This document shows positions 21,703 through 30,422 of a stretch of DNA of 64,000 nt, piece after piece. Positions within the stretch are counted from its first letter, which is position 1, and each line of letters starts with the position of its first letter. The notes below the pieces were generated by a model. The model was not told the DNA's origin. It saw only the letters and a list, made by a program, of their open reading frames with translations, and ran no database searches. This stretch comes from a virus, in IMG/VR virus record IMGVR_UViG_3300043409_000928, positions 1 through 64,000 of that record. One strand, given 5' to 3'. Position numbers and translations under genes: made by a program.

Positions 21703-21915
21703 TTAACTTTTTAATTTTTCTTCTGCTTTCAGTTGTGAAAGCTTCATGTCGTACATCAACTTGATGCCAAACACCAACATGATGCTACATGCACCAATTC
21801 CAAGAATGGTCAGTGGTACAGTATTGAGCAACATGCCCGTACCTGTACCAATCACTATTGCCAAGATGAAAATTTTAACCACTTCATAAGCGGCTCGTTG
21901 TTTAAGTGTCAACAT
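21703..21915 (-). CDS. Two-TM small membrane protein, 70 aa
   Basis: Two hydrophobic helices (about residues 13-31 and 33-55) and a basic helical tail (KLSQLKAEEKLKS). The sigma-70 promoter at 21936-21963 and palindrome at 21969-21984 lie upstream. Holin-like size and topology, but function is unproven. Confidence 0.68.
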   Translation of the reverse strand: MLTLKQRAAYEVVKIFILAIVIGTGTGMLLNTVPLTILGIGACSIMLVFGIKLMYDMKLSQLKAEEKLKS

Positions 21916-21935
21916 AGAAATCCTTGTAAAGAACT

Positions 21936-21963
21936 ATTATAGCACAAAAAATCAGTTTGTCAA
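21936..21963 (-). promoter_or_regulatory. Sigma-70 promoter
   Basis: Minus strand TTGACA, 16 bp, TATAAT; the palindrome lies 5 bp upstream of the -35. Confidence 0.75.
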
Positions 21964-21968
21964 CCTGT

Positions 21969-21984
21969 GTTGTAAAAATACAAC
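21969..21984. promoter_or_regulatory. Operator-like palindrome copy 4
   Basis: GTTGTAAAAATACAAC, abutting the -35 of the promoter at 21936-21963. Confidence 0.6.
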
Positions 21985-21989
21985 GGTAG

Positions 21990-22409
21990 CTATTTTGTTT
22001 TAGCCGCAATGTCCTTGTAGCCCGCGGTGCTGGGATGAATGCCATCAGTTTGTAGTCTTGTGATTGGCAGTACTGTATCTCCGTACTTGCCAGCAATTTC
22101 ACGCACTAGGCCTTGTATCCACTGTATGTTGACTTCGCTGGCTTTTAGGTTGCCAGCTGGCAAGATCCAGTACACTCGATCTGCTTTTACCTGCTCACGC
22201 ATCTTGACCAGTTCGTACTCGGTTTTGACATACTTGTGATCATTACTGCCCAAACTGATGATGACTGTGCTGGCTGGCTTCAGGTTCTTGGCATAGTCCT
22301 TGTTCCATTGTGATGTATTGATACCACCTTTGCCTACCAGCGCACAGTCCTGTCGGAACTGCTGTGTGCCAACTGCAATACTGTCACCTAGGATCAAACA
22401 TTCTAACAT
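21990..22409 (-). CDS. SGNH/GDSL-type hydrolase, 139 aa
   Basis: Start ATG 22409 (MLECLILGDSIAVG) after GGAGACC. The SGNH blocks are in order: GDS (nucleophile Ser near residue 10), Gly in ALVGKGGIN, GSND, and DGIHPSTAGY with the catalytic Asp-x-x-His. No signal peptide, so cytoplasmic or released at lysis. Family members are esterases or deacetylases acting on lipids or glycans. Promoter at 22442-22470. Confidence 0.85.
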   Translation of the reverse strand: MLECLILGDSIAVGTQQFRQDCALVGKGGINTSQWNKDYAKNLKPASTVIISLGSNDHKYVKTEYELVKMREQVKADRVYWILPAGNLKASEVNIQWIQGLVREIAGKYGDTVLPITRLQTDGIHPSTAGYKDIAAKTK

Positions 22410-22441
22410 TTTGGTCTCCGTAAAAAAACAACCATTGCACA

Positions 22442-22470
22442 ATTATACAATGGTTGTTTTAGGTTGTCAA
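22442..22470 (-). promoter_or_regulatory. Sigma-70 promoter
   Basis: Minus strand TTGACA, 17 bp, TATAAT, upstream of the SGNH hydrolase. Confidence 0.85.
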
Positions 22471-22471
22471 C

Positions 22472-23617
22472 CTAATTTAAATTAGGCTTTTTGTACTGCA
22501 AGTTTGTCAACGATTGACCCCGTACTTTATCAAGCATGTTGGTGAATTCTAGAAACTTTTCCGGTTGTCCAATGGTGTCTAATTTTTTTAATATATTTGC
22601 CAGTTCCATAGTAATTTTAGATAAGTTGGCGCCTTGGAGAATCTGAATCGCATTATTAATTTCAACTCTGGCTTGGGTTTTCATCTCAGCAGGCAGATTT
22701 TCAAATTTTAACGGTATTGGTGTTGTTGCCACATGCGCTTTAAACTGCAAAGATGGAAACATATCTGACAACGACTGAAAGAATTTTGATGTTGCTGTGT
22801 AGTCTAATAATCCATAGGATGTTATTGTAGAATGAATTGCTACATTTTTAAATTCTTTACAAAATAATAAAGTATTTTTTTCTACAACTGGCCAGTCCGT
22901 TCCGTATCGCACGTATTCTGCTGTTTTTCCCACTGCATCAATGCTTAAATTTAAATGTAAATTTTTAAACTGTTTTAATCTGCCAATGAAGAGAGGGTTA
23001 TATACACTACAGTTGGTAAAGATAAACAACTCAATGTCTTGCTTGCCAATGGATATCAGATAGTCCAGCACATCGTAATATTTTTTAATCAGCATTGGCT
23101 CACCACCAGTTAAAAACAGTCTATCAGTGTCCTTTAATTGTTCAAGTATTTGGTTCCAGTTACTGGTAGAAGTTTCGTAGTCTGAGTCAGAACTAATTGA
23201 AAAGAATTTTGTTAACTCTGGGTTTGCTTCAACTTCTTTTTGCAACATTGAACTAGATTCGGTGTTGCACATTCTACAACTAAAATTACACTGATTACTG
23301 ATACGCAATTCCATCCATTTGGTGCCCAAGTGGTCAGTTGACGTCAAATCAAAATTTTCACATAACTTTGCATATTTTGTTGTGTAATATTTTCTAATAC
23401 TGTGCAGGCCTTTATCTTCTTTTTGCCAACAACTATTACAAGTAGATGGACGAATACCATCTAGAAACTGTTGTTTAATTTCCCGAAGATAATTAGATTT
23501 TATATAATCGTTTGGACTAACTAAAATTTTATCTCGACTGGTACAGCAAAGAGACGCCCGGTTAGATTGATAAAAGAGAGAAAGCCAAGGGGCTGGGCAA
23601 AAGGATGATGAAATCAT
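22472..23617 (-). CDS. Radical SAM protein with Cys-rich N-terminal (twitch-type) region
   Basis: 381 aa if started at ATG 23617 (MISSSFCPAPWLSLF), which aligns with the N-terminus of the 17684 paralogue; the frame also has an ATG at 23647. The N-terminal CPAPW, LCCTSRD and CNSCW match the Cys-rich module. The barrel motif is NQCNFSCRMCNTESS (C-x3-C-x2-C), then LFLTGGEPMLI and FTNCSVY. It is adjacent to a 2OG-oxygenase-like gene upstream. Substrate unknown. Confidence 0.86.
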   Translation of the reverse strand: MISSSFCPAPWLSLFYQSNRASLCCTSRDKILVSPNDYIKSNYLREIKQQFLDGIRPSTCNSCWQKEDKGLHSIRKYYTTKYAKLCENFDLTSTDHLGTKWMELRISNQCNFSCRMCNTESSSMLQKEVEANPELTKFFSISSDSDYETSTSNWNQILEQLKDTDRLFLTGGEPMLIKKYYDVLDYLISIGKQDIELFIFTNCSVYNPLFIGRLKQFKNLHLNLSIDAVGKTAEYVRYGTDWPVVEKNTLLFCKEFKNVAIHSTITSYGLLDYTATSKFFQSLSDMFPSLQFKAHVATTPIPLKFENLPAEMKTQARVEINNAIQILQGANLSKITMELANILKKLDTIGQPEKFLEFTNMLDKVRGQSLTNLQYKKPNLN

Positions 23618-23647
23618 ACCAATACTTATCGTCGAAGTTACGAGCAA

Positions 23648-24286
23648 TCAGCAGTAGCCTAGGTGTTCCAATCTAGAGACCAAATTGGTCCAGGCAATTT
23701 GTCGTTTAACTTCTGCTGTGATTTGAATCCTGCTGACAGGGCAGTTGGGACTTTGTGCCCTGTGTGCAATTTCAGTTCTGTTCCAACATGCACCTGGATC
23801 TAGTACCGTAAATGCTGGCGTTGTACCCCAATCATCTATTAGAGATTTAAAACTGTATGCTGTTCGACCCACTCCATTTCGAAGTTCAGTGAACTCACGC
23901 TCGACAATTCGATCACTGTCAATCCCGTCATCCCACCAGTCCAGCGTCACTGGGCTTAGTCCTTGTATTGGAATATTAAAACGAGCCACCATGGCCGTGC
24001 CACGTTCAAATGCATCTATGTGAGCCACCTTGGGACATTGCTTAGGCTGTGAAATAAAACAAGCAAATCTTTTAAATTCTAATTTTAATTCATCAAAATG
24101 TGCCAGTACTGCATCACGCTGTGGCCAAGATTTAAACAATTCTTGTGGTACGTCAACTCGGTCAAATGCCCCTTTGATTAATTTTAATGCTGGATATAGG
24201 TTTGGTGTTAAATTCTCCATGCCCCATGCACAGTCTGAATCAGACGGATTAAATTTAGGCATTGGGATATGATAGTGTTTATGCAT
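23648..24286 (-). CDS. 2OG-Fe(II) oxygenase-like protein, 212 aa
   Basis: The likely Fe ligands are His-x-Asp in VAHIDAFERG and a distal His in TEIAHRAQSPNCPVSRIQIT, with the following Arg binding 2-oxoglutarate. The intermediate LDWWDDGID block parallels VWWDKDRHD of the 14751 gene. Directly upstream of the radical SAM gene with no gap, suggesting co-translation and a joint pathway. Confidence 0.65.
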   Translation of the reverse strand: MHKHYHIPMPKFNPSDSDCAWGMENLTPNLYPALKLIKGAFDRVDVPQELFKSWPQRDAVLAHFDELKLEFKRFACFISQPKQCPKVAHIDAFERGTAMVARFNIPIQGLSPVTLDWWDDGIDSDRIVEREFTELRNGVGRTAYSFKSLIDDWGTTPAFTVLDPGACWNRTEIAHRAQSPNCPVSRIQITAEVKRQIAWTNLVSRLEHLGYC

Positions 24287-24351
24287 TATATTACTTATTG
24301 GGAAAATTCTGGTGTAAAATTCAGATAATTAACTTATACAAGGAGTTTACG

Positions 24352-25254
24352 ATGAAGTTAAAAATATTGCTGTCCAGTTTATTAATCAGTGGAAGTGCCA
24401 TTGCTGGTCCAGTAGAATTTACGGTTACACATGCACCGGGTGGACCAAGTGATACCACCACACGCTTACTGGCCAAAACAGTGGGCGGTAATGAATTTGT
24501 AGTTGTTAATAGGCCAGGTGCTGGTGGTGCCATTGCTGTCAAGCAATTGTTGGACGAAAAGACCGTTTTGGTAGCAACTATGAGCCAAATCTATGTTACC
24601 AATCCCGTGCTATTTCCCAACCTAGGTTACGACCCAGACACTGATTTAGAACTAATTGGCGTTGTGGCAAGTATGCCCAGTGTGCTGGTATGCAATTCTA
24701 ATAAGAATATAAATTCCATCGGCGACTTGGCCAAAAGCCGATCACTTAACTTTGGTGTAGCAGGGTATGGAAGCAGTGAACATTTGGCAACTGAAGTGCT
24801 GTTTAAAAAATTAAAAGCCAATCACCTGGCTGTTCCTTATAGCAAGGGTGGTACTGCCGCAGTACAAGACATGTTGGGTGGAAACATTGATTGTATGTTT
24901 GCAAACTATCCGGTGGTAAGTGAGTGGGTTGGTAACAGTCGATTGAAGTTTATCATGAGCAGTCATGACTTGGGTCTTAAAGTTCCAACTTGGAAGTCTA
25001 GCTTTGCTGAGCCATTCCCATTTGAAAGCTACCTAGGATTAGTTGTTGCTCGTTCAATGAACGAAGCTGACAAGGAAGTGCTGAAGGCAAAGTTTACTCA
25101 AGCGTTTGGCAATAAAGAACTTGCAACTGCGTTGTCTAGGGCGGGCCTATTCCCTGTGCTTGCAATGGATAAGAAGTCTGTTGAAGCCGGGCTGTATAAC
25201 AATACAAAATTAAGAACGTTCATTTTACAGAACAATATTAAAATATCCAACTAA
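24352..25254 (+). CDS. Bug/TctC-type periplasmic solute-binding protein
   Basis: 300 aa from ATG 24352, 7 nt after AAGGAG. Signal peptide MKLKILLSSLLISGSAIAG, then the family pattern VTHAPGGPSDTTTRLLA, NRPGAGGAIAVKQL and VPYSKGGTAAVQDMLGGNIDC. These proteins bind carboxylates for tripartite tricarboxylate transporters and are greatly expanded in Burkholderiales. Full length. No transporter membrane subunit is nearby, so it would have to work with host TctAB or as a sensor ligand-binder. Confidence 0.88.
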   Translation: MKLKILLSSLLISGSAIAGPVEFTVTHAPGGPSDTTTRLLAKTVGGNEFVVVNRPGAGGAIAVKQLLDEKTVLVATMSQIYVTNPVLFPNLGYDPDTDLELIGVVASMPSVLVCNSNKNINSIGDLAKSRSLNFGVAGYGSSEHLATEVLFKKLKANHLAVPYSKGGTAAVQDMLGGNIDCMFANYPVVSEWVGNSRLKFIMSSHDLGLKVPTWKSSFAEPFPFESYLGLVVARSMNEADKEVLKAKFTQAFGNKELATALSRAGLFPVLAMDKKSVEAGLYNNTKLRTFILQNNIKISN

Positions 25255-26460
25255 TTATCGTATCCACAAACAGTCGGACTGTAAGTTTGCAATAGGTCCT
25301 AGGCTGTAGGTATGTGAAACTACAACAAGCCCGTCAACGTCCTTGGCTGGATCTTGTTGTTTTTTAATGAAAGGTGTTAGGTTATTTTTAATATAATTAA
25401 TGCCCTCTAACCATACCTGGCCAGCTCTAGTGTCTTTGTATAGATCTAGAAACCATCCATCAAATTCACTGCTCCAATCATACACAGCTTTCTTTGCCTG
25501 GAACCAGTTGGGATTCCATGTGGTGTATAACAGTCCACGAAGTAGTGGATCATGATGAAGTCTATACACTTCAGTGGTAACATATGAAGTGTCCCAAATT
25601 TTTTGATTTTCAGGAAATGCTTCTAACCATCGTTTAATTACGTGCCCTTGCTTGATTATAAGCTCTGGCATGTCTGGAGTCCAGTAAAAGAACTCAACAG
25701 TACTATTTGGATACTCTTTTAGGTGTTCTGCTACAGTAATCATATTGGTAGTACGATCGCTGAATGTCATCAACAGTTCTCCGCGGTGGAGTTGCGTTCT
25801 TGGCTTTTCAATACCAACTACAATAGCAATCTTATGATCCTTGTCAAACTTTTTTCGAATCTCAGAAAAGTGTAGAAAGTTAAAGCGGGTCATACCTGCT
25901 GGGTTTAAACCTTCACGCTTGTTTAGTACCCAACTGGCATCACCTGCGGTTTCGAGTTCTGCAAATAGTGCATCACTACAGTCTGTAATTGTAATTTTTG
26001 TTTTAGGCATCCAGGTTGAAATTTCTTTTAACCTGGGAATAGTATTCAAATTGTGTTCTGACTCGGGTGCATTGTATGCATCTGTATTGGAAGGATCAAT
26101 TATCATTGCAGATGAACTGGCCTTGGTCATTGTGTTGGTAATAATCTCATCAATGTGCAGTCCTTGCCGATAAAAGCTCATTAAGATGTTATGGCTATCG
26201 GCACCGCCTGAATAACTTAAAATGAGGTAATCGTATTGCTCGCGCAACTGTCGAGCACGTTGGTCATACAACTGGTCTAATGACTGCTCGGGCTCTTTTT
26301 TCCAATCGTACTTGTTGAACTCGTCATTGTTAAAAACCCAAGTAACTGGCTTCTTTACTTCCATTGCATATATACATGCACGAATTTTTGAATCAAACTC
26401 TAGGTCACCTACAATATAGTATCCAAGTTTTTTATTAATATATGGGTTGTGTATTCTCAT
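25255..26460 (-). CDS. PP-loop ATPase (asparagine-synthetase-like domain), 401 aa
   Basis: The PP-loop SGGADS at residues 84-89 (ILSYSGGADSHNILM) marks an ATP-pyrophosphatase that adenylates its substrate. No N-terminal glutaminase domain; the first 80 residues are a small beta-rich cap. The C-terminal half contains conserved-looking WTPDMPELIIKQGHVIKRWL. Its ATG overlaps the stop of the next PP-loop gene (ATGA), so two such enzymes are made as a pair. The product may be an amide or a thio group. Confidence 0.78.
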   Translation of the reverse strand: MRIHNPYINKKLGYYIVGDLEFDSKIRACIYAMEVKKPVTWVFNNDEFNKYDWKKEPEQSLDQLYDQRARQLREQYDYLILSYSGGADSHNILMSFYRQGLHIDEIITNTMTKASSSAMIIDPSNTDAYNAPESEHNLNTIPRLKEISTWMPKTKITITDCSDALFAELETAGDASWVLNKREGLNPAGMTRFNFLHFSEIRKKFDKDHKIAIVVGIEKPRTQLHRGELLMTFSDRTTNMITVAEHLKEYPNSTVEFFYWTPDMPELIIKQGHVIKRWLEAFPENQKIWDTSYVTTEVYRLHHDPLLRGLLYTTWNPNWFQAKKAVYDWSSEFDGWFLDLYKDTRAGQVWLEGINYIKNNLTPFIKKQQDPAKDVDGLVVVSHTYSLGPIANLQSDCLWIR

Positions 26461-27398
26461 AGTTGCGTGAACCGTTTTACTTTGTCAGAGGACCAATTGC
26501 TTAGATGTGTTATTAGTTCATCACGTGGAACAAACACACATTTATTTTTATAGTTATGACGAAGTCGAGTGTCAGTTGGATTCATTATAAAGTCTACTTT
26601 CTCAGAGCTAACATACTTTGGAAAAATTTCTAATTCCTGACCCCAATACATTCCGTATATGATTGGTTTTACGTAGTATTCCCAACTGAAGATCAATGGA
26701 GGTGGCTCTCCTGTTTCTTTGTCTACTAGTCCGTTTCCTTTAATGTATTCCAATGCATTGATATAGCCGGTAACTACTGGATCACTTAGGTATGCCAAAG
26801 CAAAGTTATTAAATGGCGCCCTACGGTCAATACAAACAATCTTTCCCGACCGCACAACCTGCTTTAATGCTCGTTGGCTCGCAACTTCAATTGCAGTCCA
26901 TGACTCCATACAGTATGCTTTACCTTGCCTGAAGACAAAATCAAAACTTTCAATTCCTTGGCAAAAATCTCGATCTTTGGGTAATTGAGCCAGGAACTTT
27001 TTCATCATGTGATGTTCGGCTGGAATGCCCGTGGATATTGCATTTGCTTCTATTTCTTCACGAATTGCAAATGGGTCTATTTCAACAATTGTACACTCAA
27101 ATCCGTATTTCTTTTCAAGTATCTTAATGTTATTGTATTCAAAATCATTGTAACCTGGATGATACATGAATGCACACTCGTATGGCAAACCCAGCGTGTG
27201 AAATGTGTGCAGTAGCACTTGGCTGTCTAGGCCACTGGTAAGACTTATTAAAACTTTGCTTTGTGCTTCATTAGCAAGTCTAGTACATGACTTTTCCATT
27301 TCCTGCCGGACTGTGCCAATTGGTTCCGAGCAGGCTGTATATTCTACATAAAATTTGTCGTTGTCATCTAGACCATATATCATGCACTTACTTACCAA
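26457..27398 (-). CDS. PP-loop ATPase, 313 aa
   Basis: PP-loop variant SGLDS at residues 55-59 (LISLTSGLDSQVLLHTF), then EKKYGFECTIVEID, the usual second strand. A short N-terminal cap. Resembles the C-terminal domain of asparagine synthetase-like enzymes more than QueC. Coupled to the adjacent PP-loop gene and overlapped at its 5' end by a 59-aa gene. Confidence 0.75.
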   Translation of the reverse strand: MVSKCMIYGLDDNDKFYVEYTACSEPIGTVRQEMEKSCTRLANEAQSKVLISLTSGLDSQVLLHTFHTLGLPYECAFMYHPGYNDFEYNNIKILEKKYGFECTIVEIDPFAIREEIEANAISTGIPAEHHMMKKFLAQLPKDRDFCQGIESFDFVFRQGKAYCMESWTAIEVASQRALKQVVRSGKIVCIDRRAPFNNFALAYLSDPVVTGYINALEYIKGNGLVDKETGEPPPLIFSWEYYVKPIIYGMYWGQELEIFPKYVSSEKVDFIMNPTDTRLRHNYKNKCVFVPRDELITHLSNWSSDKVKRFTQL

Positions 27399-27571
27399 CT
27401 GCCGTTGTCAACAACTATCCTGACTGATAGCACGAGTATCTGTACTACAACTTCTCGACGACCGGGGCACGGCCATTCAGCCTTGGTTGGATCAATGCAG
27501 TAAGAAATACGCCAATGAAATGGATTACAAATTAATGTAACCCATATGCCACTGTATCTAAACCAATCCAT
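27392..27571 (-). CDS. Hypothetical protein, 59 aa
   Basis: Start ATG 27571 (MDWFRYSGIWVTLICNPFHW), overlapping the stop of the phosphatase gene (TAATG); the end overlaps the PP-loop gene by 7 nt. Aromatic and hydrophobic N-terminus, beta-like C-terminus. Probably an operon member; function unknown. Confidence 0.6.
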   Translation of the reverse strand: MDWFRYSGIWVTLICNPFHWRISYCIDPTKAEWPCPGRREVVVQILVLSVRIVVDNGSW

Positions 27572-28089
27572 TAAATATTCCCTTCGTGCTTGGGCATTAT
27601 AAAACCCCACTCATTTGTGGTGCCATGCACATCGTAGGACTTTTCTTCACTGTCATAAGTCCAACCCAGCTCTCGCATCATTTTGTGCTTGACCAATAAG
27701 TTAGGAATACGAAAACGTTCGCAATCTGCAAAGCCCATCATGACACCAACTTCTACTACTGCGCCGCTACGGCAAATGCCTGCATGGCAGTGAACCACAA
27801 CATTCATACGATTTTCCCAAGCATGTTTCAACAAGCGAACCAGCTCAACAGCCTGTGCGTCTGTGATAGCAAACTCACTCATGTCAATAGTCTTACCATC
27901 ACCGGTATTGGTCATGCCATCTTCTTCAATATCCAAAAATGTAAATTGGTGCACTTCTTTGAACTCATGACGGGGTGTAGGAAATGCCATGTCGTGATCC
28001 GAAATTTGAATCAACATGCTGTTGGCACCGCAATCGTGGTGGCGCCCAGCGGCTACATTTTCTAAAGGTATGTTTTCAATCCAGGGCAT
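27571..28089 (-). CDS. Dual-specificity/tyrosine phosphatase-like protein, 172 aa
   Basis: The catalytic P-loop HCHAGICRSG has Cys101 and Arg107 (C-x5-R), and DIEEDG may supply the general acid. The length suits a minimal DSP-like phosphatase. It heads a run of genes (59-aa, two PP-loop). Could dephosphorylate a small molecule, protein or RNA end; not determinable from sequence. Confidence 0.85.
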   Translation of the reverse strand: MPWIENIPLENVAAGRHHDCGANSMLIQISDHDMAFPTPRHEFKEVHQFTFLDIEEDGMTNTGDGKTIDMSEFAITDAQAVELVRLLKHAWENRMNVVVHCHAGICRSGAVVEVGVMMGFADCERFRIPNLLVKHKMMRELGWTYDSEEKSYDVHGTTNEWGFIMPKHEGNI

Positions 28090-28099
28090 GTTCTTCTCC

Positions 28100-29581
28100 T
28101 TATAACGACATTAATAGTTGTATGTACTCGGTCAGCCGCTTGTCTTTTGCTGTGACCAGTTCAAAACGAGTCCATTTATTTTTATTTTCTTTTAAAAATC
28201 TATCTTCACTGAATCCAAGTTGAAGTAATTGCAGTATTGACCATGATCCGTGATAGGCATTAGTGGTCAGATTTATCTCCGTTATTGTTTCTTTAAGAAA
28301 TTTGCTAGTTTCTTTAAAACTCCAATAATCGTTATGCCAATTTCCACGATCTTGTTTGATAGGAAAAAAGTAACCGTATTTTTCTTTTTCTTTTTCAAAC
28401 TCACTTGGATTTCGAATCAATGATGTTGTATCGTCGGTAGCCATCATACCCAGGCAATGCCAGGAAATATTGTACAGGTTATTATCATTGAACCAGTGTG
28501 CTGTGCTCTTGATACTTTCTCTAGTGTCACCGGGTAGTCCAATGATAAAACTTAGTGTCTGGTGTATCTTGCCTTTCCAGATATTATGATAAAGTTCTGG
28601 TATATACTCTCGGGCTCGTTTCCCACTCCAACCTTTGCCTATACTGGCCGATGCTTGTTCTCCTAGTGTTTCAATACCATGAAACGTGCTTATCATTCCA
28701 GTTTCTTGCAGTATGTGAGGAACGTCGTCAAATCGCTCCAGTAGGTCGGCTCGTATATAAGATGTAAACTTAATTTTGAATGGTAAACTAGTAATCATGT
28801 CATGCCAAGCTTTCATCTTGTATTCTGTATCGTTGAAAGTGTCGCATATAACGTAGTACAGTTGTGTACCAAAGTTTTCATAGTTACTCAACATCTCTTC
28901 TTTGACCAAGTCAAAGCTTCTAAGGTAGTCTAGCTTTCCTCGACCTAATAATAGGTGATTACAAAATTTACACTTGAAGATACATCCTCGACTTATTTCA
29001 ACTGGTAGTGCTTCGCCTGGTAATATTGCATCTTGTTTGACAAATCTAAAATTGTCAGTTTCAATGTTAAAGTTTTCATGTATTGGTACTGAGTAAACTT
29101 TATATGTTTGACTTGTAATTCTTGTGTTCTCTAATGTATAAGCAGGCTCATCACCGTGTCCTGAGATATGCTTCAGGACATCTACAAATATATCTTCACC
29201 ATATTTTGAAACAACTGAATGAATATTTTGTATTGTTGAGAGTGTCAATCCTGAAAGACCGTAGCCACCAAATATTAATTTTAGATTTGGATATTTTGCT
29301 GTAATGTGATTCAAAGCCAGTGTAAAACTTGCTGTAAATTGCATCTGACCAACGGTAGGTGTAAGGAATGTTGTACTGACACCCAGTACTAATGTGTCAT
29401 TGGAAACAAATTTTTCCAGTGCTGCCACAAGTTGATCATAAGAAAAATAAACCACATGATCAATAACTTGTGCTGTGTATCCGGCTTGCCTTACTGAGTG
29501 AGCAATTTTATATGCGCCCAGAGTACGATACATTGTAATGTTACTAACGTCTGGTCCAGTGTTAAGAATAACAACATCCAT
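28100..29581 (-). CDS. B12-binding-type radical SAM protein, 493 aa
   Basis: Residues 1-150 form a Rossmann-like B12-binding-type domain (MDVVILNTGP, KLIFGGYG). The radical SAM motif is Cys200, Cys204 and Cys207 in ISRGCIFKCKFCNH, and LSFIGLPGDTRESI is typical of the barrel's later strands. Such enzymes do methylation or C-C bond chemistry on unactivated carbons. The B12-binding DxHxxG signature is not clear, so cobalamin binding is uncertain. Strongest candidate for an unusual modification. Confidence 0.85.
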   Translation of the reverse strand: MDVVILNTGPDVSNITMYRTLGAYKIAHSVRQAGYTAQVIDHVVYFSYDQLVAALEKFVSNDTLVLGVSTTFLTPTVGQMQFTASFTLALNHITAKYPNLKLIFGGYGLSGLTLSTIQNIHSVVSKYGEDIFVDVLKHISGHGDEPAYTLENTRITSQTYKVYSVPIHENFNIETDNFRFVKQDAILPGEALPVEISRGCIFKCKFCNHLLLGRGKLDYLRSFDLVKEEMLSNYENFGTQLYYVICDTFNDTEYKMKAWHDMITSLPFKIKFTSYIRADLLERFDDVPHILQETGMISTFHGIETLGEQASASIGKGWSGKRAREYIPELYHNIWKGKIHQTLSFIIGLPGDTRESIKSTAHWFNDNNLYNISWHCLGMMATDDTTSLIRNPSEFEKEKEKYGYFFPIKQDRGNWHNDYWSFKETSKFLKETITEINLTTNAYHGSWSILQLLQLGFSEDRFLKENKNKWTRFELVTAKDKRLTEYIQLLMSL

Positions 29582-29631
29582 TTACTTTTATTCCTTGAAA
29601 ATTTAGTGGCTGTGTTACTTATTGTAATGGC

Positions 29632-29660
29632 TCCAGTGGCTGGGATCGAACTCAGGCTGA
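29632..29660 (-). pseudogene. tRNA 3'-half remnant
   Basis: GAGTTCGATCCC T-arm-like sequence beside tRNA-Asn without a matching 5' half. Probably a leftover of tRNA duplication or recombination. Confidence 0.4.
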
Positions 29661-29668
29661 GAAGTATA

Positions 29669-29744
29669 TGGCTGGCAAACCTGGGCTCGAACCAGGGACA
29701 TTTCGGTTAACAGCCGAACGCTCTACCAACTGAGCTATATGCCA
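29669..29744 (-). tRNA. tRNA-Asn(GTT)
   Basis: Acceptor TGGCATA/TTTGCCA (one T-T mismatch), discriminator G, CCA. Loop CTGTTAA. Confidence 0.93.
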
Positions 29745-29759
29745 ATAATAAATTTAATT

Positions 29760-29891
29760 CACTTTATAGGTGCTCTCTGTGACGCTTGAATTCACGGTAG
29801 CCCTGCTCTTCCTGGCACCTCTTGACCTGCTCGAGACTAGTCAAGTGCAGTGTTGTTCCAGTGTAGCTACTCAGAAAGCACGTATAAAGTG
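29760..29891 (-). ncRNA. Stem-closed element G
   Basis: A 20-position terminal stem (CACTTTATA..TGCT against AGCA..TATAAAGTG) with 18 matches encloses about 90 nt without a gene. Confidence 0.5.
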
Positions 29892-30085
29892 TCCGGCTAC
29901 TCACACCACATGAGCCCCGGACTGAGCGGTTACTCTGTCCATAACATTTTTCTTATGGGATGGCGTTATACCACACCCCAGGCAGTTTCCAGTATCCCAT
30001 ATAGTGGGACTGTGAGGTCAGGTCCTAGTGTACCCCCTGTTCTCTCGTTTCAGGGACGCTGTTTTATAACGCAAAACAGTAAACC
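29891..30085 (-). ncRNA. Structured element, family 2 copy H
   Basis: A GTCCGG/CCGGAC hairpin, the block TGAGCGGTTACTCTGTCCAT (plus strand), a GTTTCCAG block and a terminal hairpin CTGTTTT/AAAACAG. The same ordered blocks occur at 32581-32764, where the hairpin is CTATTTT/AAAATAG, a compensatory change. No ORF. Confidence 0.55.
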
Positions 30086-30088
30086 GGG

Positions 30089-30322
30089 TTATTTAATTTT
30101 ACGCATATAGTTTTTTACATTTATTTCGCCTGAATTAAATTCAAGCAATGCAGTTACCGGTGCGTTAAATTGTTCTGTCTTTCCATCATTCCTATGCTGG
30201 CTTGCTAGTTCTCTTGCTCGAGCAGATGCCATAAGAATCAGATTAAACTTGTTTCCGCCTGCATTTTCAATGCATACCTCCACATCAATTTCTGTGCCGC
30301 GACTTAGTGATTTAGAATGCAT
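30089..30322 (-). CDS. rpoZ: RNA polymerase omega subunit-like protein (RpoZ)
   Basis: 77 aa. NKFNLILMASARARELA matches the first conserved block of omega (NRFDLVLVAARRARQ in E. coli), and APVTALLEFNSGEIN matches the second. Omega helps assemble core RNA polymerase around the beta-prime C-terminus. The phage copy lacks the long acidic tail. Lies within tRNA array 2, next to tRNA-Gly. May retune the host polymerase for phage promoters. Confidence 0.82.
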   Translation of the reverse strand: MHSKSLSRGTEIDVEVCIENAGGNKFNLILMASARARELASQHRNDGKTEQFNAPVTALLEFNSGEINVKNYMRKIK

Positions 30323-30348
30323 TGTTTGCCTTTGTTGTTAACTACTCA

Positions 30349-30422
30349 TGGAGCGGGATAAGAGAATCGAACTCTTGACCGAAGATTGGAAATCTGCTGT
30401 TTTACCATTAAACTAATCCCGC
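30349..30422 (-). tRNA. tRNA-Gly(TCC)
   Basis: Acceptor GCGGGAT/ATCCCGC, discriminator T, CCA. Loop TTTCCAA. Overlaps the 3' end of the 30413-30955 gene by 10 nt. Confidence 0.92.

Noticed and set aside
29891-30085. RNase P RNA
   Set aside because: Short resemblances (GGAAAC, ACAGAG) are present, but the conserved cores are not in the right order and the length is too short.
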